Positions 1 to 7,035 of a stretch of DNA of 7,674 bases are shown in pieces. Source of the stretch: an uncultured Alistipes sp. (GTDB taxonomy: Bacteria; Bacteroidota; Bacteroidia; Bacteroidales; Rikenellaceae); assembly GCA_947174295.1 (NCBI GenBank), contig CAMWIG010000093.1:1-7674 (forward strand), read 5' to 3'. The notes beneath the pieces were generated by a model. The model searched no databases. It saw nothing but the letters and a program-made list of their open reading frames with translations, and had not been told where the DNA came from. A program made the position numbers and the translations under genes. The stretch's first letter is position 1, and each line of letters starts with the position of its first letter.

Positions 1-2039
1 CCCGGCATAGGGTGCGACAGCACCGATTCGTACTCTTCGTCGAATAAGTTTCGGACCGACATTTTGAGCGACAGCTCGGCCCAGCGGAGCGGCAATCTTT
101 TCTCCAACGCCACGTCGCTCATGTAGTAGGGCAGCACTTTCCCGATTTTGGTTGCCGTTTCGTTGCTCGACGTCGTGAATCTCTCGCCGTAGTGGCACCA
201 CTTGTACCCGAGCGACCATGTCCCGTATGTGAGCACTCCGTTTACGGCAGCCGATATTCTGGGTACGTATACGAGCTGTTTCCCGATAGCCTCGTCGGCC
301 CAGTTTATCGGGTCGCCGTTATTGATAGACGGCGTCCACGAGAAGTTGGCGTCGAGCTGCAACGCCCAGTCGCTGTCGAATTCGATGCCGAGGCTTCCCT
401 TCAACTCGATTCCGTATGCGTGTACCTTCTTTATGTTCTTCGGCTCCCAGAAACCTTTGAACGAAGGCAGCCACACTATCCAGTCGTCGATATGCGAATC
501 GAACCACGCGACTTCGCCGTGCAGTTTGTATCTGCCGGCCTTGCCGACGGTGAACTCCACGCCGCAGTCGTATGTTGCGCCGTGCTCCTTTTTCAGGTCG
601 GGATTGCCGCCCGGCAGGAAGTAGAGGTCGTTCAGCGTCGGGAATCGGAAGTTCCGCGACACGGACGCCTTTGCGATGACATTCCACTTTTCAGACAGCA
701 CGGCGTCGATGAATAGCGCGGGAATGACCGGCGCCCACTCCCTGCCGTACATCTCCTCGCGCAGCGCCGCCGATATTCCGAACCTTTCGATCGGACGCCA
801 CTTCGCCGACACATACCCCGACAGTTCGATGCGCGCCTTGTCGTACCCGACCGTGGCCGTGCTGCCGTCCTGTTTGATTATGTTGCGGTCTTCGCTTCTC
901 ACGAAGTGCTGATGCGCCGCGACGTTCGCCGTGAACAGCCACTTGCGGCCTGCCGAATACTCGGTGTCGAACGACGCGTAGAACGTGTCGACCCGGCTTC
1001 GCGACCGAATCATGTTGGCTTTCTGCCCGTTGCCCAAATCGCGCGAGTAGTCGTATCCGAGCCGTGTGTGTATGTATCCGGCCTTTGCGCCGAGTTTGAG
1101 CCCGCCGGATATTCTGTCCCACGACGCCACGCCGCGGAATGTCCGTTCACGCTGCCGGTTTCGGTATTCCGCATCCTCCTTCTGGTCGACGTTCAGCATC
1201 GGCACGCCGCGTTTCGAATCGAGATACCACGCCTGCAATCCGACGCGGTTTCCTTTGCCCGAGTTGTAGTATGCCTCCTGCAAAACATGGAGGTCGTGGA
1301 AGTCGCAGCTCTTGTTTCGCTCGACGGGGTAGTACTGTCCCACGATGTTGCGGTCGTCGTCGTAGATGTTGAGCTTCTTCATGTAGTTGCGGTACTTGAA
1401 GTCGTTGTCCGACGACGAGTACACGGCGCGAGTCGACATCTGCCAATGTTCGTCGCCGTAGGTCAGACGCAGGAATTCGTCGAACGTCTTCCACATTCCG
1501 ACGCCTTGCACGTATTGCATGTCGAACCCCTTCGTTTCGGCCGGCGTTGTCGCGAGATTCACGGCGCCGCCCAATCCTCCGCCCGTGGAGTTTACCGACG
1601 AAGTGCCGTGCAGCAGTGTCGCCTCGTCGATGAAGTACGACGGAATCATCGAGAAGTCGACCATTCCCAGCATCGGGGAGTTTATCTTCATTCCGTTCCA
1701 GGTGACCTGCGTGTGGGAAGGCGACGTACCGCGGAACGCCACTGTCGACAGCGTCGCCCGGCCGTACTCCTTGACGTAAATGGATGTTCCGAACTTCAAT
1801 GCGTCGGACATCTGCGAGGCTATGTTGTCGTGCAGCACTCGCGTTATGACCTGTGTCTGCTGCACGCCTATTTTCTTCAACGGCCGGTTTGCGACCACAT
1901 CCACCCGGTCGATGTCGATTCGGCTGACACGCCCCGTCGAGTCGCGGCGCACCTTGTAGGGGCGGTCTGTACGTTCCTGCGCCGCACCTGCGCATGCTGC
2001 GAGTATGAACAGGGCCAGTACTATTGCTCGTTTTGTCAT
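1..2039 (-). CDS. btuB: BtuB-type TonB-dependent outer-membrane cobalamin transporter, 3' end outside window
   Basis: TonB-dependent receptor that should carry cobalamin bound by BtuG across the outer membrane. Reading from the ATG at 2037-2039, the frame stays open to base 1 (679 codons plus two bases). After an N-terminal signal peptide there is a TonB-box-like segment (RVDVVAN, about residues 41-47). A plug domain follows (about 50-165) with VAFRGTSPSHTQVTWNG and a glycine-rich STGGGLGGAVNL end. The rest is beta-barrel, including the receptor motif LNDLYFLPGGNPDLK. The last visible residues, VRNLFDEEYESVLSHPMPG, are typical of the final barrel strands, so only about 10-20 residues are missing. 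The start codon overlaps the btuG stop (ATGA), indicating translational coupling under the upstream cobalamin riboswitch. The signal peptide also contains a lipobox-like LAAC at residues 13-16. The receptor fold is certain. Cobalamin as substrate rests on the riboswitch and btuG context. Confidence 0.93.
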   Translation of the reverse strand, partial: MTKRAIVLALFILAACAGAAQERTDRPYKVRRDSTGRVSRIDIDRVDVVANRPLKKIGVQQTQVITRVLHDNIASQMSDALKFGTSIYVKEYGRATLSTVAFRGTSPSHTQVTWNGMKINSPMLGMVDFSMIPSYFIDEATLLHGTSSVNSTGGGLGGAVNLATTPAETKGFDMQYVQGVGMWKTFDEFLRLTYGDEHWQMSTRAVYSSSDNDFKYRNYMKKLNIYDDDRNIVGQYYPVERNKSCDFHDLHVLQEAYYNSGKGNRVGLQAWYLDSKRGVPMLNVDQKEDAEYRNRQRERTFRGVASWDRISGGLKLGAKAGYIHTRLGYDYSRDLGNGQKANMIRSRSRVDTFYASFDTEYSAGRKWLFTANVAAHQHFVRSEDRNIIKQDGSTATVGYDKARIELSGYVSAKWRPIERFGISAALREEMYGREWAPVIPALFIDAVLSEKWNVIAKASVSRNFRFPTLNDLYFLPGGNPDLKKEHGATYDCGVEFTVGKAGRYKLHGEVAWFDSHIDDWIVWLPSFKGFWEPKNIKKVHAYGIELKGSLGIEFDSDWALQLDANFSWTPSINNGDPINWADEAIGKQLVYVPRISAAVNGVLTYGTWSLGYKWCHYGERFTTSSNETATKIGKVLPYYMSDVALEKRLPLRWAELSLKMSVRNLFDEEYESVLSHPMP

Positions 2040-3139
2040 TTTCCGAAAGTTTTTGCCGCCGCCGGTTCGTTATGCTCTCTCCAACAGAATGCGCCCGGAG
2101 ATATGCCGACACGAAATTCGTCGAGCAGCTCTCCGTCGGGCGAATAGCGCAGTATGACCCCCGGCTGCACGTAGTCTATGGCGTCGGCGACGTAAACTTC
2201 CGAGTTCGCAGGATTCACCGTTATGCCGTAGAATATCGTCCCCTTGTCTTCGATGAACGGCTGCGCCGGGAAAAGGTCGGCATCGACCGGAATGCGCCAT
2301 ACGCCGCGGTTGATGAAGTAGAGCATGTCGCGCGTACCGTTGAGCGTGACTTCCGACGGGCAGTCGCCGAATGCGAAGTCGAATCGCTTTTCGATTTTGC
2401 GTGTCCGGGCGTCGATGCGGTAGAGCGACGGCGCTTCGTGCCCGTAGGGGCTGCCTTCGTATCCGCCGTCGGTCACCGTCCATAACTTGTCGTTGCAGTC
2501 CATACATAGCGACGTGGGCTGAATGCCGACCTCTATTCGGTCGCATACCGTGTCGCTCTCGGTGTCGATTACCAGAATGCTGTTCTGATACGACCAGCAG
2601 TTCACGAACACGTACTTGTCCCACTGCACCATCTGCTCCGTCGAGCCGGTCCTGGAATCCATGCCGGTCTCGATATATCCCGTGATTTCGAATCTGCGCG
2701 GGTCGACTACGCATATCCGCGAATCCCAGATTTGCGTCACGTATGCCTTGTCGTCGCTCAGAAAGTGGATGTATCTCGGCGAGGTGAACCCGGTGATTCG
2801 TCCTTTCTCCCTGAACGTGTCGAGGTCTATGGCGTAGATTACCCCCGAGTTGTTCACGACGACCCATCCCGTGCCGCCGCGTATTGTCATCGACTGCGCC
2901 ACGTCGCCCAGCTTCATGCCGTTCGCACGGGCGAAAACCTCGTTCTCCACTCGCTTCGTCGCAGGATCGTAGTAGGATAGCGACGCATTGCCGAACATGA
3001 AGTTGCCCTCGTTCGTTATGAAAAGACCGCTTCCGCTTCCGACGGCGAACGTCTCCTCCTCCAACGGCCCGTAGTTCATGCACGACTGCACGCCGAAGCT
3101 CAGCAGCGATAGTGATAGTATGATGTATAATCTCCTCAT
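2036..3139 (-). CDS. btuG: BtuG-like surface cobalamin-binding lipoprotein (beta-propeller, YncE/DUF5074-like)
   Basis: Surface-exposed B12-binding lipoprotein; in gut Bacteroides, BtuG binds cobalamin extremely tightly and passes it to BtuB. This protein has 367 residues. A lipoprotein signal peptide ends in VQSC (Cys20), and an acidic EEE follows at 27-29, which fits Bacteroidetes lipoprotein surface export. The LFITNEGNF opening (39-47) is typical of this propeller family. Repeated blade-like strands follow: VIYAIDLDT (100-108), RICVVDPRRF (141-150), SILVIDTES (187-195), SLYRIDARTR (238-247), GVWRIPVDA (279-287) and VILRYSPDGEL (328-338). It is the first gene after the cobalamin riboswitch and overlaps btuB by 4 bases. 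No Shine-Dalgarno precedes the ATG, as is usual in Bacteroidetes; this start is chosen because it gives a complete lipoprotein signal. Function is assigned by family resemblance and context. Another DUF5074-type ligand-binding protein is the alternative. Confidence 0.9.
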   Translation of the reverse strand: MRRLYIILSLSLLSFGVQSCMNYGPLEEETFAVGSGSGLFITNEGNFMFGNASLSYYDPATKRVENEVFARANGMKLGDVAQSMTIRGGTGWVVVNNSGVIYAIDLDTFREKGRITGFTSPRYIHFLSDDKAYVTQIWDSRICVVDPRRFEITGYIETGMDSRTGSTEQMVQWDKYVFVNCWSYQNSILVIDTESDTVCDRIEVGIQPTSLCMDCNDKLWTVTDGGYEGSPYGHEAPSLYRIDARTRKIEKRFDFAFGDCPSEVTLNGTRDMLYFINRGVWRIPVDADLFPAQPFIEDKGTIFYGITVNPANSEVYVADAIDYVQPGVILRYSPDGELLDEFRVGISPGAFCWREHNEPAAAKTFGK

Positions 3140-3277
3140 TTCTAGCCGTGTTCATTGCGATGCTCGCGACGGCGCTGGGGTATGGGATTTCGGAAACAGT
3201 CGAAAGGTATCTTCGCAGAAGGCCTTGTGCCGGTTCGATCGAACGCCAAATTTCCCGTGGTCGTCGAATCACATCGT
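3140..3277 (-). promoter_or_regulatory. Structured leader / riboswitch expression platform upstream of btuG
   Basis: This 138-base leader lies between the aptamer and the btuG ATG and has no credible ORF. Three structures are visible in the minus-strand RNA. A possible stem-loop (AAGG 3223-3226 with CCTT 3204-3207) has a loop containing CTGCGA (3213-3218), exactly complementary to TCGCAG of aptamer loop L5 (3372-3377). A hairpin GCCGT/ACGGC (3169-3173 with 3145-3149) encloses a smaller GCGA-GCA-TCGC hairpin and ends 5 bases before the ATG. A 12-base perfect palindrome, GTTCGATCGAAC, lies at 3233-3244. These fit a translational switch using the L5-L13 kissing interaction known for cobalamin riboswitches. 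Which hairpin is P13 is unresolved. Confidence 0.55.
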
Positions 3278-3444
3278 GTCAAGCAGGTCTTCTGGCTCGT
3301 TCCGTCCGTCGCGCCTTCTCGGTGCAGCACCAATGGCAGGGAGTGCGGCGAACTATTCGTGGAACTTACAGCTGCGAGTACAGCTCCGGATTCACACCGG
3401 AATTCCCTTTCGATTCCCACGGTTGCCCGTTACGGAAACTTGAC
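3278..3444 (-). ncRNA. Cobalamin (AdoCbl/B12) riboswitch aptamer
   Basis: Read on the minus strand, this segment carries the conserved core of a class-I cobalamin riboswitch. In order: the 5' P1 strand GTCAAG (3439-3444); GGGAATTCCGGTGTGAATCC followed by a GGAGCTGTACTCGCAGCTG core and TAAG (about 3365-3407); GCCATTGG...GAGAAGGC (about 3314-3338); and the B12 box AGCCAGAAGACCTGCT (3282-3297). The 3' strand CTTGAC (3278-3283) is exactly complementary to the 5' P1 strand, which sets the aptamer ends. It sits upstream of btuG and btuB and should lower their expression when cobalamin is abundant. No U-rich terminator is visible between aptamer and btuG, so control is probably translational. Confidence 0.95.
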
Positions 3445-3449
3445 GCCTG

Positions 3450-3457
3450 CAAATTTA
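3450..3457 (-). promoter_or_regulatory. Bacteroidetes-type -7 promoter element for the riboswitch-btuG-btuB operon
   Basis: The minus strand reads TAAATTTG, an exact match to the Bacteroidetes -7 consensus TAnnTTTG. Transcription would start a few bases downstream, almost at the first base of riboswitch P1. A -33 TTTG is not evident at the expected spacing. Instead a small dyad (ACCGC-ATC-GCGGT on the plus strand, 3472-3484) lies 15-27 bases upstream and could be a protein-binding site or chance. Confidence 0.65.
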
Positions 3458-3521
3458 GCTATTTTTATCGTACCGCATCGCGGTTTTCCGATTTTTCTTC
3501 GCACTCTTCCGTCGAAACAGT

Positions 3522-3555
3522 CGGGCGCCGCTACTTAGAAAAGTAGCGGCGCCCG
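3522..3555 (-). terminator. Strong hairpin, probable transcription terminator after aspartate kinase
   Basis: A perfect inverted repeat with 15-base arms (CGGGCGCCGCTACTT and its complement) around a 4-base loop (3537-3540) starts 20 bases after the aspartate kinase stop codon. Position and strength fit a terminator separating lysC from the B12 operon. A clear U-tract is missing on the minus strand (ACTGTTTCG follows), so termination may be weaker than the stem suggests, or the hairpin may protect the mRNA 3' end. Confidence 0.75.
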
Positions 3556-3575
3556 TTCGTAATACGTTCCGTCGG

Positions 3576-4835
3576 TTACTGTTTTTTGCGCACTATGCGG
3601 ACGGTGGCCTGCGTAGACTGGCGGACGAAGACGCTGCGTCCGGTCGCGTAGCGGCGGAACAAATCGTCGTCGTAGCCGCGAATCGTCAGCAGCTCCATGT
3701 CGTTTATGCGCATCACGTCGAAACCTTCGTCGTGCAGTGCCCGGATAGCCTCGTCGATATGCCACGAGTCGTCGATGCAGAGACTCAGGTTCACTGCCGA
3801 ATTGTTCATCAGATTCGTTTTCAGACGGTAGCGCTCCAACAGCGAGAATATGCTCGCGAATCTCTCTTCGAGCACGAACGAGAAGTCGCGCGAGCGCACG
3901 TTGAGCAACACCTGGTTCTTTTTCAGAATCAGAATCGGAACGTTCACCGGCGCCGATGTGCCGCGGATGACGGTGCCCGGCTTGCGCTTGTCGCCGAACG
4001 GCCGCACATAGAGCGGTATGTTCTTGTTCTGCAACGGCTTGATGGTCTTCGGGTGGATGATTTGCGCGCCGCTGTAAGCCAGCTCTATGGTGTCGAGATA
4101 GTTGAGCTCCTTGATTTGCCGTGCGTCGGGGAATATCTTGGGGTCGGCGTTGAGTATGCCGTCCACGTCCTTCCACACCGACATCGACTCGGCCGAGAGG
4201 ATGTTGGCCGCCACGGCCGCCGAATAGTCCGAACCCTCGCGTCCGAGCGTTGTCGTCGTGCCGTCGGGCGCGCCGCCGATGAATCCCTGGCCTATGAATA
4301 CGTCGACTCCGCCGGCCTCGCTTACGGCTGCTTTGAGCAGCGGTGCCGATGCGTCGATGTCGATTCCGGCATCCTTGTGCCGCTGCTCGGTGCGGAATGC
4401 GCGGCGCATGTCTATCCATCGGTTGGGGACACCCGCGAAGTTGAGGTATTCGGAAATTATCGTCGTCGACAGCAGCTCGCCGTATGCCACGATTCTGTCG
4501 TACCACAGCTCGGCGTCCTCCGGGCGGTAGACAGTTAGGTCGACCGTCTGCTCCAAGTCGGCGAAGAGCTCTTCGACGCTTTCGATGCGGGTCGGGCCGT
4601 GCCACAGGTCGTCGACTATTCCGGCGTGGTATGCGCGCAGCTCCACGATTTCGGCATGGGCGGCGGCGCGGTCGTCGCGTTGCAGACCTGCGAATACGCG
4701 TTCCAGCGCATTGGTGGTCTTTCCCATGGCCGATACGATGATGAACAGGTTGCGTTCGTCGGCTATGATTTTGTGGAGATTGCGCACTCCGTCGGCATTG
4801 CGGACGGAAGCTCCTCCGAATTTGTAAACTTTCAT
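3576..4835 (-). CDS. lysC: Aspartate kinase (monofunctional, ACT-regulated)
   Basis: Cytoplasmic aspartokinase: ATP-dependent phosphorylation of L-aspartate, the first step toward lysine/diaminopimelate, threonine and methionine. The 419-residue protein has the N-terminal kinase motif KFGGAS (5-10), the conserved AYGELLS segment (117-123), the GREGSDYSA substrate/nucleotide motif (198-206) and VWKDVDGI (220-227). The kinase domain ends near residue 295. The C-terminal part (about 303-418) has the strand-helix pattern of ACT regulatory domains, so allosteric feedback by an amino acid is expected; which one cannot be read from the sequence. There is no homoserine dehydrogenase domain, so it is not a ThrA-type bifunctional enzyme. 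It is somewhat shorter than E. coli LysC (449 residues). It follows the prolyl oligopeptidase by 59 bases on the same strand with no convincing terminator or promoter between, so co-transcription is possible. The lysC symbol indicates the family; several aspartokinases may exist in the genome. Confidence 0.94.
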   Translation of the reverse strand: MKVYKFGGASVRNADGVRNLHKIIADERNLFIIVSAMGKTTNALERVFAGLQRDDRAAAHAEIVELRAYHAGIVDDLWHGPTRIESVEELFADLEQTVDLTVYRPEDAELWYDRIVAYGELLSTTIISEYLNFAGVPNRWIDMRRAFRTEQRHKDAGIDIDASAPLLKAAVSEAGGVDVFIGQGFIGGAPDGTTTTLGREGSDYSAAVAANILSAESMSVWKDVDGILNADPKIFPDARQIKELNYLDTIELAYSGAQIIHPKTIKPLQNKNIPLYVRPFGDKRKPGTVIRGTSAPVNVPILILKKNQVLLNVRSRDFSFVLEERFASIFSLLERYRLKTNLMNNSAVNLSLCIDDSWHIDEAIRALHDEGFDVMRINDMELLTIRGYDDDLFRRYATGRSVFVRQSTQATVRIVRKKQ

Positions 4836-4894
4836 CTGTTTGAGTCTCTATTCTTGGTCGACCGCCAATCCGCCGGTCAAAACCCGATTCCGAA

Positions 4895-7009
4895 TTATTT
4901 GTATGCCGTGTTCGTGTTCTGGAACAGGAATGCGTAGATGTCGGCGGCCTCGTCGATGCGCTTCGACGTCGGTTTTCCTGCGCCGTGCCCGGCCTTCGAC
5001 TCTATGCGAATCAGTACCGGGGCGTCGCCCGCCTGAGCATACTGCAACTGTGCGGCGAACTTGAACGAGTGGGCCGGTACCACGCGGTCGTCGTGGTCGG
5101 CCGTCGTGACGAGCGTCGCGGGATACTCCACGCCCTCGCGGATGTTGTGCAGCGGCGAGTAGGCGTAGATGTAGGGGAACTGCTCCTCGTTGTCGCTCGA
5201 ACCGTACTCGACGACCCATCCCCAGCCGATTGTGAACTTGTGGTAGCGCAGCATGTCCATCACGCCGACGGCAGGCAGACACACGGCATAGAGGTCGGGG
5301 CGCTGCACCTCGCATGCGCCGACCAGAAGACCTCCGTTCGAACCTCCGGCTATGGCGAGCTTCTTGCTCGACGTGTAGCCCTTGTCGATGAGATACTCGG
5401 CCGCTGCGATGAAGTCGTCGAAGACATTCTGCTTGTTTTCGAGCATGCCGCCGCGGTGCCACTCCTCGCCGTACTCCAATCCGCCGCGCAGGTTTGCCAC
5501 GCAGTATACGCCGCCCTGCTCCATGAACATCACGGCCGCGGGGTTGAATCCGGGTGTCAGGCTGATTTGGAAACCTCCGTAAGCGTAGAGGTAGCACGGA
5601 TTCTTGCCGTTGAGCTTCAAGTCTTTGCGGTGCGATACGAACATCGGCACGCGCGTTCCGTCCTTAGAGGTGTAGAACACCTGCTCGGTGACGAACTGCG
5701 AGGGGTCGAACGCAACCTCGGGAGCTTTGTAGAGCGTCGAGGTGCCCGATGCGATGTCGTAGCGGTAGAGCGTAGCGGGCGACGTGTAGTTCGAAAGAGA
5801 GTAGTATATCTCCGTATCCTCGTCCTTGCCGCCGAAGCCGCCGGCCGAGCCGATTGCCGGAAGCTCGACTTCACGCACGAGCTTGCCGTCGAAACCGTAC
5901 TGATAGATGCGGCTCTGCGCGTGTTCCAGATACGAGGCGAAGAGCGAACCGCCGGCCGTTCCGACGCCCTGCAACAGATGCTCGGTCTCAGGAATCACCG
6001 TCTCGACCTCTTTCGTCGAGAGGTTAATGCGGTAGAGCGCATAGTTCGAGGCTCCGGCATTGGAGGTGTAGTAGAGGCAGTCGTCCTTGCACTCCACGAT
6101 GTCGTAGTCGTTCTCGAATCCTGGCAGCAGCGTCTCGAACTTGCCGCCGTCGACCTTCTTGCAGAGCACCTCGGTGCCCGACGTGCCTTCCGAAGCGGTG
6201 ACGAAGAGCCAGCGGCCGTCCTCCGAGGGCCATGCCGAGAAGTAGCGCAGCGGATGCGCCTTGTCCTCGTAGACGAGACGGTCGGCCGACTGCGGCGTGC
6301 CCAGCTTGTGGTAGTAGACCTTCTGGAACTGGTTCTGGGAGGTGAACACACCGGCCTTCGGTGCGTCGTATGCGCTGTAATAGAATCCTTTCGAGTCGGG
6401 AGTCCACTGCACGCCCGAGAACTTTATCCACTCCACGACGTCGCCCGTGAGCTGCCTGTCATCGGTCGTCATCACGCGTACCTCCACCCAGTCCGAACCC
6501 GATGCCGACGTGCCGTAGGCACAGTAGCGTCCGTCCTCGGAGAATGCCACCGAGTTCAGCGCCACGGTGCCGTCGTCCGACAGTGCGTTGGGGTCGAGGA
6601 ACACCTCGCCCTCGCCGCCGGGCTGCGCCGTGCGGTAGAGCACCGACTGGTTCTGCAAACCGTCGTTGTAGAAATAGTAGTAGTAATCGCCGTGCTTCGA
6701 CGGAGCGCCCTCCTTGGGGTAGTTCCACAGCTCGGTCAGACGTTCGCGTATGGCGTCGCGGAATGGAATCTGCGCCAGATAGTCGTTCGTCACCTCGTTC
6801 TCGGCCGCCACCCATGCGGCCACAGCCTCCGAGCGGTCGTCCTCCATCCAGCGGTAGGGGTCGGCCACCTCGGTTCCGAAGTAGTTGTCCGTCACCTCCG
6901 AGCGCTCGGCCTCGGGGTAGGGGAGATGCTTTATTTTCATAACGTTGTCGCAACTCGTCGCCCCGGCGATCGTCGCCGCCGCGGCAAGGATAGAGATTGA
7001 TTTTTTCAT
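4895..7009 (-). CDS. Prolyl oligopeptidase, family S9A, with lipoprotein signal peptide
   Basis: Serine peptidase that cleaves short peptides after proline. The 704-residue precursor, from the ATG at 7007-7009, begins with a signal peptide ending in ATSC (Cys20), a relaxed lipobox acceptable in Bacteroidetes. It is therefore probably an envelope lipoprotein rather than cytosolic. The S9 N-terminal hallmark VADPYRWMED is at 48-57. A beta-propeller (roughly 90-440) then gates an alpha/beta-hydrolase domain. By alignment in my head to porcine POP, the triad is Ser557 (GGSNGG), Asp640 (ADHDDRV) and His675 (AGHGAGKP). The oxyanion Tyr is about 477 (YGGF), the proline-stacking Trp is 598, and the substrate-binding Arg is 642. 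All are present, so it should be active. The frame is open upstream to 7123, but that extension would bury the signal peptide and pass through the promoter-like element, so I reject it. A symbol such as pop or f1pep1 is possible but not certain. Confidence 0.95.
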   Translation of the reverse strand: MKKSISILAAAATIAGATSCDNVMKIKHLPYPEAERSEVTDNYFGTEVADPYRWMEDDRSEAVAAWVAAENEVTNDYLAQIPFRDAIRERLTELWNYPKEGAPSKHGDYYYYFYNDGLQNQSVLYRTAQPGGEGEVFLDPNALSDDGTVALNSVAFSEDGRYCAYGTSASGSDWVEVRVMTTDDRQLTGDVVEWIKFSGVQWTPDSKGFYYSAYDAPKAGVFTSQNQFQKVYYHKLGTPQSADRLVYEDKAHPLRYFSAWPSEDGRWLFVTASEGTSGTEVLCKKVDGGKFETLLPGFENDYDIVECKDDCLYYTSNAGASNYALYRINLSTKEVETVIPETEHLLQGVGTAGGSLFASYLEHAQSRIYQYGFDGKLVREVELPAIGSAGGFGGKDEDTEIYYSLSNYTSPATLYRYDIASGTSTLYKAPEVAFDPSQFVTEQVFYTSKDGTRVPMFVSHRKDLKLNGKNPCYLYAYGGFQISLTPGFNPAAVMFMEQGGVYCVANLRGGLEYGEEWHRGGMLENKQNVFDDFIAAAEYLIDKGYTSSKKLAIAGGSNGGLLVGACEVQRPDLYAVCLPAVGVMDMLRYHKFTIGWGWVVEYGSSDNEEQFPYIYAYSPLHNIREGVEYPATLVTTADHDDRVVPAHSFKFAAQLQYAQAGDAPVLIRIESKAGHGAGKPTSKRIDEAADIYAFLFQNTNTAYK

Positions 7010-7035
7010 CTGAACCGTTTTTTTCAAAATATGCG

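Noticed and set aside
906..2147. 413-codon open frame on the plus strand
   Set aside because: Antisense to the BtuB frame, which reads as a continuous TonB-dependent receptor. The product is Val/Arg/His-rich without motifs.
3140..3155. Four-codon ORF (ATG AAC ACG GCT TAG) before btuG
   Set aside because: The sequence is actually ATGAACACGGCTAG, giving Met-Asn-Thr-Ala and then AG without an in-frame TAG, so there is no such four-codon ORF.
1147..3272. Arg-rich minus-strand open frames (1147-2112 and 2070-3272)
   Set aside because: Out-of-frame shadows of btuB and btuG with no recognisable domain.
3142..3546. Open frames on both strands through the riboswitch region
   Set aside because: They coincide with the conserved cobalamin aptamer and leader, and the translated sequences have no domain signature.
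4985..7000. Long 671-codon open frame on the plus strand
   Set aside because: It lies antisense to the prolyl oligopeptidase, whose catalytic motifs are unmistakable. The antisense product has no recognisable domain, and such shadows are common with GC-rich codon use.
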